Assembly: GCF_010183535.1 (NCBI RefSeq)
Contig: NC_071328.1
Span: 17,050,001 to 17,114,000 of the forward strand
Source: Caenorhabditis remanei
Taxonomy: Eukaryota; Nematoda; Chromadorea; Rhabditida; Rhabditidae
Direction: 5' to 3'
Length of the DNA stretch: 64,000 nucleotides
Program-made: the position numbers and the translations under genes
Notes under the pieces: model-generated
Seen by the model: the letters and a program-made list of their open reading frames with translations, nothing else
Databases searched by the model: none
Told to the model about the DNA's origin: nothing
Part shown: positions 31,711 to 42,647 of the stretch, piece after piece
How the letters are laid out: the number at the start of each line of letters is the position of its first letter
How positions within the stretch are numbered: the first letter of the stretch is position 1

Positions 31711-33162
31711 AGTTCACTGCAACTCTTCATTATTCGGAGGTTTGTGAACGTCTTCTTATTTTCGTTTTTGGTTTTTTTCCATCGGTAGGACTACCCACGT
31801 CATTTGTAGGAGAGTAACTAAGTCAATTGCAATTTTAACCAGTTGGGAAATATTGAAATCAAAATGTACCCGCCAATTTTTGAGAGCTTGTAGGTTGTAA
31901 TTTTTAATGCGGTCCGCATCACTCCCGTATTCTGAGTCCGTATTAAGAAATTGTCTACCTGTCATTCGATACATTACTCCTCTTGTAAAGATATTTGCAC
32001 TGCCTGACTCAGACCCTTTTAAAATTACTACATATAGAGGAAAAGATTTTTATTCAAGTTCCGCTCTTCTGACGTTTAGGTTTGAACTGCGAAAGCCAGC
32101 AGTTTATACATCAATATGTTTCTCAAAAATTCCCAGATTACCTTTAATCCGACATTTTCATTCAGTCGTTGTTCTAAAACATATTCCACGTGTTAAATTC
32201 AAATTAATCAAACTAACTTCCAGTCTGTTCTCATTATAAAAGTACACAAAGTGAATTGAAATTCAATCCCCCTTCTGCCTCCCCCTTCCTTTCCCTTCCG
32301 TCTTAATTATTTTACAAAGTGAACACGACAATGTGTAGATTAGCGGAAACGAAATTGGAAACACCAACACTTCCGAAATTGTATACTTGCCAATTATGTT
32401 TCCATCTACTTTTTACACCTTGCCTCCTTTTTTCAGATGCAACATACATATCTCCTGCTTCCGACCGTCTTTTTTCTTCTTCGTTTTTGGTTTCCATGAA
32501 ACTGTACACATGGACACACTTTTTTATACTAATCCGTTGGCCTCGTTTTGTGAAACTTGCGGTTTCTCTCCTTTTTCGGCATTTTCAGTTTCTAATAAAG
32601 CTCCTTTCGTTCTTTTTCATGATTTGGAATCCAATCGTACCTCAAGGATCTTCAAAAAATGTGATCAAGCACTTTCTATCTTTGCAACCCCTTCTATGTA
32701 TATCCCTCAAAACTGGTTTCAACGCGATGATCACCTCCTCATGCTCGTAAATCTCCCCCGTTTTTCCACATTGTCATCACCTATTCGCAGATACTCAGAA
32801 ATAACACACGATGACGTGGAATATGGGTGGGGTGCAACTAGAAGGCGGGATGGATAAACAATAGCCAGAGAGATCATGGAAAAACCGCGGGAAAATGGGT
32901 AAATAGTGAGTGGTAGGATTGATCTTTTGTTATTGTCCTGTTTTTTTTTCTTATTGCAGCTTTTGGAGGGCACGTCCTAGGTAATAGTTTGCTTGGTACG
33001 GTATTCCTGATTGCCACCCGAAGTAAGCTTTCTTTGGGTTTGACAGATCAAGTTTAAGGCTTCGTTTGTGAAACTTCTAGAACTTTCCACGGAAAAGTGT
33101 AACATTCACATATTAGCTTGACTCTAGTTTTTTTTAATTGTTTCTTTGTTGCTTTCTCTCTT

Positions 33163-33203
33163 CCCGAATGACTCACAGAACCTCGGGACCTTTTTCTTCT
33201 CTC
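33163..33203 (+). promoter_or_regulatory. Duplicated block upstream of tep-1, copy A
   Basis: CCCGAATGACTCACAGAACC, then TCGGGACCTTTTTCTTCTCTC. It is identical to copy B (34378-34419) except for one base inside this span, and preceded in both by a T-rich tract and CTTTCTCTC or TTTCTCTC. It contains the AP-1-type site TGACTCA. It could be a duplicated enhancer or a repeat fragment. Confidence 0.45.
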
Positions 33204-34377
33204 AAAAATGAAGCACTTTGATTTTCTCCGATCAACAAACCAAGACAAGATCAAAAGACGAATGGATAAACTTAGTTAGCAAATACCAAAGTGATGACCA
33301 CCTAGACCACGTCATTCTATATGAGAGAGGAGGAAAGAATAGATAATTGGTGCCCTCTGGATAGTTTCATTCCCTCTCGGCCGGGAACAGCCGAAGAACA
33401 ACTTGTTTTCTCACTCTCTCTCTTGTTTGTCTTCTTCTTTATTGCAATTTTCTATTTATTTCTCAGTTTTTGTCTTGATCCTTATTCTTTTTCTTTTCAT
33501 GTTGTTTCACTCACTCAATTCTCGGTTCTTCGTTAAACTTTGAAGTGGAACAGAGGGGAGAGAAATTTTTTTGGCGAGTTACTGGTGTCAGTTGGTCAAA
33601 TTTATGAAGGTGGATGACTCATCAACAGATGTTTAGATCAAAAATGAGTATAAGAACAAATTCCATGATGTGGTAAGCTAGAAACCTAATGTTTTGATAC
33701 CTTCTTTCTACAGTAAACTAAATGTTTCTCTCTTATTTTTGTGAAAACTAATTTCAGAATCCTACTTTCAATGCGCTCATTTTAATATTTTGCTGAAAAT
33801 CTTTTTTTTTTTAATATTTTTTGGTTCCGGACAATAATAGTGAATACTGTAGGCTTAAAGGTGTAACGCTTCCGTCAGTACATTTCACTGGCGACAGAAA
33901 ATTGGGTATGGGTCGTGCTGTCTTTTTTCAAAATTTGTCGCTATTTTCGATAATTTTTGTCGTTTTCTTTCATTAAATTTATCAGAAAAGCATAACAATT
34001 GACAGGAAAAACTTTAAAAGTGAAACTTTCAGAATTTTCCACGGCCAGAGAAATGCCCAAACTGTTTCGCCGCGGGGTGTGGACCAGTTTAAAAAATTTC
34101 GATATGAAAATGAGCTCACGGAGACACATTTTTAAGGTTTTGTTTTTTAGAAAGTTTTTAAAATATAACAAACTTGTAAGTTTTTGATTTCAAAAACGAT
34201 TTACTCTGGAGCCATCAACGTTTCCCTCGAGCAGGTAAATAGCCACATTTGTTCTGTTGGATCTTACAAAAAGCACCCAAGACTCCACGTGGAAAAAGTG
34301 TTACTTCCACATGTCAACCATCATTAGTTCAATCCTGTCAACCAACATTTTTTTGTTTTTTTGTTGTTTTCTCTCTC

Positions 34378-34419
34378 CCCGAATGACTCACTGAACCTCG
34401 GGACCTTTTTCTTCTCTCA
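34378..34419 (+). promoter_or_regulatory. Duplicated block upstream of tep-1, copy B
   Basis: CCCGAATGACTCACTGAACC followed by TCGGGACCTTTTTCTTCTCTC, 1.2 kb downstream of copy A and about 1.3 kb before the tep-1 ATG. Upstream similarity also includes GGAAAAGTGT/GGAAAAAGTGTTAC and TTCACAT/TTCCACAT. Confidence 0.45.
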
Positions 34420-35716
34420 GTGCTTTTCCACTACTTTTCACTGCGTCTCCCCTATTCTCACACCCTCTCACCGTATCTCCTTTATCTCAATTATCACCTT
34501 ATCACCAATCTCTTTCTCTCTGAATCTTTGAATCCCGTGTGTCACTAAACACGAATAGAATGGAGAGACAAGTGGTCGTTTTTCTCATGATCCCCTTCCT
34601 TTCCAATATCAAACTGTCTGCGTCTCTTCTTGGCTCCTATACTTTCTCCGTTATCCACGAAATAAGCACCGCCCATTGGCATTGGAGAAAAGAGGAAAAG
34701 GAAGGGATTCATTGTGGTTGATTTCGGGAACGACTTCTGATTTTTCTTGAACTGTCTGCGTCTCTTTTTCTCTCTCAAACCATATACGGATGTGATCTTC
34801 CCCTTTTTTGTCGCTGTGTTGTCGTTATCCTAATCCTATTCAAACAGAAAGTTAGCATTTGGGTCGGGTTAAGTGGATGGCCTAACTTTCATTAAACGTG
34901 TCTATCCGCGGTTTTTTTTAATTTGAGTCCATCTGGAAATGTTTAATTTTCTTCCTTCTCAAATCTCATCCCACCAAATCGCAACAACCACTTTTATTTT
35001 TTGAATCACTTACCCAAATCGGAACATTTTCCAAACGCCTACTTGAGACAACAAGGTCGATCAAATGTTCATCTATTTTAGATCTTAGGTTCCTCGTTTT
35101 ACTTCAACATTCCTCTTTTTCTACAGTACCAAAGCGCGGTCCAATCTATTTAAAAATCGCTTGTGTCCCTTTGACGCGTACCTTTGACGCGTACACTCGT
35201 TTTCAGTAATAATCTAGAGACGGAGTCAGTTTGTCCTAAATTTCCGCAATTTTTTGCAAAATCATTTTCCCTTACACCTACATAAATGACCAGTGGTTTT
35301 GAAAGTAAAAAAGTGATTTGTCAAAGTTTAGTGGGCGAGTGTAATTGTTGTGTCGTCGGTCCCCTGTGTGTGTGATGTCTCCGTTTGTACGTACCGTCCG
35401 TAAATGCATATTCTCCCTCTTTGTCATCCTCTTTCTCTCTCTCTAATCGTTTTTCTTTCCTTTTTTTCTACTATTACGTCCATCGCCCACACAACACCAA
35501 AACGGTCAAGGTTTTATTGCCGATCCCTTTTCCTGTCTCTCCCCTCAATTTGTGTATGTGGTCATCTTTTTTGCGGTATCTGTCTGTGTGTCCGAATGTC
35601 TATATCTTTTTTGCCCATCTATCATGAGACATCTGTTTACCCATTTATTCCCTCATATCTCAATTTTCTGAATTTTAATTTTCAACCTTAAACTACACGT
35701 TCCTTATTTTCAGAAA

Positions 35717-38700
35717 ATGCGATTGCTAATTCTCAATCTTTTCTTTGTGGTCTGGTACCACGGGGTACTTGGACAAAGTACCAACTCTATAATTGTCTCC
35801 ACGACAACGGCTCCCGTGAAGTAAGTCCCCCACTTTGTTGCCATTCCTAAACCGCAAAAATTTCTAGGCCTGCAACATATATGCTGGTCGCTCCAGCAGT
35901 TGTCCGACCCGACCAACCGTATTCAGTGTGCATGAACTTACTGAAACAGGCCACCGATGAAGATATGATTGTGAGGATCGAAGTACGGACTGAGCAGAAT
36001 GAGACAATTGCCGCCAGAGTAATGAGCAATTTAAAACCAGGAATTGCTCAAACTGTAAGCTTGTCAGAGATGCCTGCATCATCATTGACGCCAGGCCAGG
36101 GCTACAAGGCGAGTTTCATTAAATGAGAATTTTGATCATAATTTCATTCCAGCTCTACATTCGCGGTGAGACCCTCAACTCGGAAATAATCTTCGAAAAC
36201 GAGAAAGAGCTAAAATACGATCAGAAGGCACTTTCTGTCTTCATTCAAACCGATCGTGCCATCTACCGCCCTGCCTCGCTTGTCAGATACAGAGCAATTG
36301 TAGTGAAGTCGGACTTGAAGCCATACGTTGGAAACGCAACGATCAAAATTTTCGATCCAAGCAGAAATTTGATTTCACAGACAATTGATGTGCCATTGGA
36401 TAGAGGTAAGTGATTATTTCACTATCCTTTTCGTATTTTATAAGTAATTCCTTTTAGGTGTCTACAGTGGAGAGCTCCAGTTAGCCGATGAAACTCTTTT
36501 GGGAGACTGGTCGATTGAAGTGGAGACATCGAACGGAGTACACGACAAATCTTCATTTTCAGTGGACACATATGTGCTACCAAAGTTTGAAGTCAACATT
36601 AAAACCTCTTCGTTTATCACTATCAATGATGATTTATCAGTTTTCGTAGATGCAAAGTGAGTCTCTTGTTTCAGAAACTTGTAGTATCCACATACTATAG
36701 ATATACCTATGGAAAAGGAGTCGCTGGAAAAGCGAAAGTCTCTCTAGAACTTCCATGGCATAGATGGCATGCAATGGCCCCGGTTCCAATTGATGAGAAT
36801 GGGAAGACGAAAGAGGAGGAGTTGATGGTGGAGAGAACGGTAAAGTTGAATAGACAAGGAGAAGCCGCTGTGGTCTTCTCGAATGACGAGTTGAAGAGAC
36901 ACAAATTATTGCATGTGAGTATTTCTCTTTTTTTTTCTATGAACTGTCAAACTTTTCGAACGGTGAAGCTTTTTCACATGGAATTCCAAATCGGCTAATA
37001 GTATACACAAAGATATTTTAAACATACAAACACAGGTAAACCGCCGGGGAAGACATATGAAACCGCGCGGTGGTGTATATGCGGACGATTTGGAATTCCA
37101 AAAAAAGCTAAACAATTAAAAAAGTTTTTGAGAGCATATAACTCGGCTCGTTGAAACAGTTAGCCGGTTTTGATGGCAGAAGTGGACTCACGTAGTCGGA
37201 AGTACTTAAAGACTTTCTTTGTCAGCTAACGTTTTTCCTATAAATTATTCTGTTTTAGGAATGGGGAGGAGGATCCATCCGAATCGTTGCATCTGTCACC
37301 GAAGACATCACTGAAATCGAGAGAAATGCCACACATCAAATCTCGACTTTCCGTGAGGAAGTGAAATTAGATGTGGAGAAACAGGGAGACACATTCAAAC
37401 CAGGACTCACATACAATGTAGTTGTCGCATTGAAACAGATGGACGACACCCCAGTGAAGGCTACGTTGCCAAAGAAGGTTCAAGTTTCAACATTCTACAA
37501 CTACCCATACAATCATGACACTTCATCTCTTCAAGAAGAAAAGGAGACAAAGATAGTGGAAGTAGACGCCCATGGAACCAGTGTTTTAACCCTTCAACCA
37601 CCAATCAACTGCACTTCCGCTAGAATCGAGGCACATTATGATATTGGAGGGAAGGATAACTTTACCGCCACACCTATTTATTCTTCTCTTTATGTCGAGG
37701 CTGCCGTCAGTCCGACTAAGAGTTTCCTGCAGTTGTTGGCTGATAATGAGGGTGCTGTGGATGTCGGGAAGAGTTTGAGCTTCTCGTTGAAAGCGACTCA
37801 GCCATTGAGTACGATTACTTATCAGGTAAACAATAGAGGAATCTTATAAACTAGCGAACTTTTATAGGTCATGTCTCGATCAAATATTGTCGTATCCCAG
37901 CAAATGGCTGTAAACGCTGAACATGCCACGATTAGCTTCCCAGCTACTGCTAGCGTAAGTTCTGATCGTTTTCCGCAAACCAAGTTTTTGTATTCCAGAT
38001 GGCCCCTAAATCTCGTCTCATTGTATATGCAATCATTGAGAACAGTCAAGAAGTGCTAGTAGATGCTCTCGACTTCAAAGTAGACGGAATCTTCCAAAAT
38101 CAAGTGTCCCTTTCTATCGATAAGCAAGCCGTTGAGCCAGGACAGAATGTCAAATTCAAGGTGACATCGGACAAGAACTCATTTGTTGGACTACTCGTGG
38201 TGGATCAGAGTGTACTTCTATTGAAAACTGGAAATGATATAACAAGAGAGAAGGTGGAGACAGATTTGGAGAATTATGATTCGAATAATGTTGGCTTCGG
38301 AGGAGGTGGTCGACCATGGGAAGCTATAGACAAGAGGAAGAAGAGATCCGTCTGGAGACCATGGTGGGGTATTGGAGGAAGTGATGCCCAATCGATTTTT
38401 TCGGTTTGTTTTACTTCAATGCCTAAAACCCTTTACACGTCTTGATTTCAGAATGCTGGCCTCGTCGTGCTGACCGACGCGCTTCTCTATCAGGAACCAC
38501 AACGTGAGTTCTTCCCTGGTAAGTTCATGAGAAGAGGGAAAGGTTCGTTTTAGAAATGAGACGGTACCACACACCGGGTGGTCTTGCAGTTATGATGATG
38601 GATCGTAATCCAGTGATGGCGGAAGCCGCGTTTGCACCTGCTCCAATGGCTGGCGCCGCAGCAGCACCACCACCGACTGTCAGAAAGTTCTTCCCGCATA

Positions 38701-41700
38701 CATGGATTTGGTCGGATCTGAACTCCACAAGGTATAGCAAACTGTTTTAAGCTTTCCAACACCAAAAAATTTCAGCGGAGAAGTGGAGATGGAAGTACAA
38801 GCACCTGATACCATCACATCTTGGGTCGCCTCCACTTTCGCTATCAATGAAGAAAATGGTCTTGGAATCTCACCAACTACATCGAAACTCCGTGTGTTCC
38901 GCCCATTCTTCATCCAACTCAACTTGCCGTATGCAGTCAGAAGAGGCGAGAAGTTTGCTCTTCTTGTCCTTGTCTTTAATTATATGGAGAAAGAACAAGA
39001 CGTAAGTTTTAGCAGTTTAGTTACTTTTATTAATTTATCATGTTCTAGGTTACGGTTACTCTGAAATACGACCAAGACTCCGGATATGACCTACTTAAGA
39101 AGGATGGCACAATTGTGAAGCGTGACGAAGTGGGACAACAAAATGTGAGAGTAGTATCAGTAGCAGGAGGAGGAACATCAAAAGCAGTCTACTTCCCAAT
39201 TGTTCCATCATCGATCGGCGAAATTCCAGTTCACATAAGTGCAATTGCTTCTCAAGGAGGGGATGCAGTTGAGATGAACTTGAGAGTAGAACCACAAGGA
39301 TACCGAGTTGATAGAAACATTCCGTTTGTGATCGACATGAACAATAACTCCTCAGACTTCTCAAAATCGATCGATTTAATCTGGCCAAGTGATTTAGTCG
39401 ATGGATCGCAGAAGGCTAGAATCGATGTGATCGGAGATATGATGGGTCCAGTGCTCAATAACGCTCACAAACTTGTGCAAATGCCGTATGGATGCGGAGA
39501 GCAGAATATGTTGAACTTGGTTCCGAATATCTTGGTGGTCAAGTATCTGAGAGCTACAAATAGAAATGAGAGTCTGTTGGAGGCGAAGGCTTTGAAATAT
39601 ATTGAGCAGGGAATTCAAAGGGAATTGACTTATAAGTGAGTGTGTGCTGAAAGGTACCTGTAGTTAAAGTCAATCAATTTCAGACGTGCCGACAACTCCT
39701 TCTCCGCTTTCGGTGATAGTGACAAAGCCGGATCCACGTGGCTTACAGCTTTCGTCGTCCGCTCTTTCCATCACGCTAAACAATACGCTTTCGTAGATCC
39801 AAACGTCATCTCCAGAGCGGTCGCATTCTTGAACTCTCAACAAATGGAATCAGGAGCATTCGCCGAGAGAGGAGAAATTCATCACAAAGATATGCAAGGA
39901 GGTGCGCAGGATGGAGGTGTCGCTCTCACTGCATTCGTGCTCATCTCAATTTTGGAAAACGGAATGGAGAACGGAAAAGCGGTTGCGTACTTGGAGAAGC
40001 ACTTGGATGAGATATCTGGAAACGCGTATACCATGTCGGTTGTGGCTTATGCGTTGCAGTTGGCAAAGAGTAAGCAGGCAGGTAAGGCATTCGAGATGTT
40101 GAAGAAACATAAGATTGTGGAGAAGTCTGGAGATGTGAAGTTTGCAAGTGCACAGAAGAAGACGGAGAAACCAAAGGAGTCAAACGCTTATTTGTTCCAG
40201 GTAACAATTTTATTTACTTTTAATTCTTAATTCCATTCCATATTTTTATAGGCTAGACCAGTCGACATTGAGACCACATCCTACGCGGTTCTATCCTACC
40301 TCGCCCAAAACCAGACCTCCGAAGCTTTATCTATCATCCGTTGGTTGGTCTCACAACGAAATGAACTAGGAGGATTCACATCCACTCAGGATACAGTAAT
40401 GGCCCTTCAAGCACTATCTTCATATGCTGCAGTCACTTATTCCGACAAACACGCCAGTCAACTAACCATCCAAAACGGAAAACATTCCCACTCTTTTGAA
40501 GTCAATCCTCGAAATGCAATCGTGCTCCAATCGTATCAACTGAGCTCGTTCAATGATGGAGTTACGATTCAAGCAAACGGAAGTGGTGTGGTATTTGCAC
40601 AGCTGTCATATTCATACTATAGAGACTCGTTGAATGATGACGCTCCATTCTTCTGTTCCCAAGAGATCAAGGAGATGAGAGCAGGAAACAGGTTGCAGTT
40701 GGATTTGTGTTGCAAGTGAGTTATTCTTTGTATGTTTTAACTAATTATCCCATTTCCAGCTACACTCGTCCTGGAAAGTCCAACATGGCTCTCGCGGAAA
40801 TCGACGCATTGAGTGGATATCGTTTTGACGCGGAGCAGGTTCACACATTGACGGGTATCGAGGATTTGCAGAGAGTTGAAATGGAGAAGGAGGACACCAA
40901 GATGAATGTCTATTTCAATCCGGTAAGTTGTAGTCTTTGGAAAAAACTGATGTTATTCATCTAGGTGAGGTTGCAGGTTGCATTTGCGAGCGCTGAGAGT
41001 TTTAGAAAATTTGCCAAACTATAGTAGAATTTGGCACCAAATCTTAAAATTCAACTTTTTTCGAATTTTTTGAAATTTAAAACTTTGAATTTTGAAACTT
41101 TTTTCCTGAAAAAGTCCATTTTTCGACTATGACTCAGAATTAGATGAAACTCGGAAAAACCATTAAAAATCTTCACATTTGATGAAAAATGTTTAAAATG
41201 TCAAAAAATTGGTATTTTTTTGAAGCAGGGCTTTCGGGCCTTTTATAACAAGTATGTTGCTGTTCCATTTAGAAATACAGTGTCCTTCCGATGCACGCGT
41301 TTTTTTTCGGAGTCTTCCAACCTATTCGTGTACTCCTTTTTGAGATACATACAGTACCGGCCAAAAATATACCATATTTTCCCTTTGTCAGTGAAAATAT
41401 CCAACTTTGAGAGTGTGTCATGGTAAATCTGATTGTCAAACTTAGTAGGTTTTTAATGAATTATACAGATTATATAAAACTTCATTTTTGTAGCTGACAA
41501 CTTTTTTGTACGAACACGCCCTAGCATTTTAAGACGACAGCTCAAAAATCGCACTATTTTACACTGAAATTGGTCGATTTGAGGGAGGAACTTCTTTTCG
41601 CTAAGGAGTGTCCGTAGAAAAAAGTTGTCAACTACAAAAATTGTGCTATATTTTTGATCTCTAGAATCCATTTAATATTTTACTATGTGGGAAAAATTGT

Positions 41701-42278
41701 TTTACTATGACACACTATCAAACTTGGACATTTTAACTGAAAAAGCCAAAATATGATATCCTGTTGGCCGGTACTAATACGCATTATGATATAGTGGTTT
41801 ATGAGATTTTCCATATTTCCAAAACTACAATATCTAGAATAATTGTTTCAACTAAAAAACTAGAGAACTATATATTTGATTTATCCAAAACATCAATGTT
41901 CAAAAAGTCTCTCTCATTACTTTTGTTCCAGTTGGGCGGAAAACCAGTGTGTCTCTCATTGTACTCCGATGTCAGCTACCAGGTAGCCGACCAGAAACCA
42001 GCTAACTTCCGACTAGTAGACTATTACGATCCAGAGGAACAGGTAGCTTGAAAAAACTGTTCTCAGGTCACCCCAACTCTTTCCAGCTAAAAATGACATA
42101 CTCGGCGAAACAAACGCGTTCCCTACAGGAGAAGTGTGGGGATGACTGTTGGCCTCCAATGTCTCCCTCTCTTCCACCATCAGATGAATCCACCGTAACA
42201 GGCACGTCATCTGCTGATTCTGCAACATGGCTGTGTGCTCTCATATCTGCTGTTGGTGTGCTCCGATTACTCGCATGA
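35717..42278 (+). CDS. tep-1: TEP-1, thioester-containing complement/alpha-2-macroglobulin family protein
   Basis: Seventeen exons, all in phase, encode about 1519 residues, the full length for the family. Residues 1-19 are a signal peptide after ATTTTCAG (spliced-leader-type acceptor). Macroglobulin-type beta domains follow ([18 protein letters not shown]). A basic furin-type site KRKKRS lies near residue 671, the thioester PYGCGEQN has its Cys near 991, then come the alpha-alpha toroid (TDS/TED) region ([23 protein letters not shown]) and the receptor-binding-like C-domain. The last 20 residues are hydrophobic ([15 protein letters not shown]) after a Ser/Asp-rich linker, predicting a GPI anchor as in CD109. 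It should be a secreted or surface innate-immune opsonin or protease trap. The second intron (36109-36152) uses GC instead of GT. Intron 15 (40923-41931) carries a family 1 repeat. One short intron near 38504-38553 has two in-frame donors. Confidence 0.97.
36955..37112. repeat. Small palindrome in a tep-1 intron
   Basis: GGAATTCCAAATCG (36980-36993) is inverted as CGATTTGGAATTCC (37084-37097). Flanking AGCTTTTTC / AAAAAAAGCT and TATACAC / GTGTATAT blocks add to the hairpin. It lies inside the 36915-37258 intron. Confidence 0.6.
41351..41776. repeat. Palindromic element, family 1, copy 4 (intronic)
   Basis: The ends are ACAGTACCGGCCAAAAATAT and inverted GGCCGGTACT. The interior contains GAGAGTGTGTCATGGTAAAT, the core TTTTAAGACGACAGCTCAAA and CAACTACAAAAAT. 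It lies in the 1-kb intron before the penultimate coding exon of tep-1. Confidence 0.88.
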
Positions 42279-42647
42279 GATTTGTTCTGAATCTGCTTCT
42301 GGTTCTAATGACTCTAATCTAACCAACAAAAAATCCCCGTTACATTTCTAATTGTTTTCTATTCTAATCGATTGTTGCTCCTTTGGATACGGTTATTTCT
42401 TGCCCCGCCCCCTTTCTTCTTTTCATTCCCCGCTCTTCCCTAACTACAAACTACACACTGTTTCGATTTTGAATCAAAAATTTCAGAAACTTACTGAAAG
42501 AGACATTGGGTGTCCCAGTCTGCTGTATCTACACGTGGCAGAAGATGTGTTTTTAATAATATTTGTATTTTTTGAATATAAAAACTTTATTTTTTTTAAT
42601 TTATATAATCTAGAAGAAAGCAAATATGTTAAATAAGTGAGCGGAGT
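42279..42647. other. Convergent 3' region of tep-1 and the minus-strand gene
   Basis: AT-rich region shared by two 3' ends. TTTATT at 42586-42591 gives AATAAA for the minus gene, 57 bases after its stop. No perfect AATAAA for tep-1 was seen close to its stop; variants are possible. Confidence 0.5.

Larger units (their letters stand above)
31810..35716. other. Intergenic region upstream of tep-1
   Basis: Pyrimidine-rich and AT-rich DNA without a convincing gene. It contains a duplicated roughly 40-bp block (33163-33203 and 34378-34419), listed separately, and a shorter repeated AACTGTCTGCGTCTCTT near 34612 and 34750. Most of it is probably the tep-1 5' regulatory region. Confidence 0.45.

Noticed and set aside
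36109..36126. Read-through of tep-1 exon 2 to TGA as a truncated protein
   Set aside because: The GC-AG join restores the conserved macroglobulin sequence and all later exons stay in phase.
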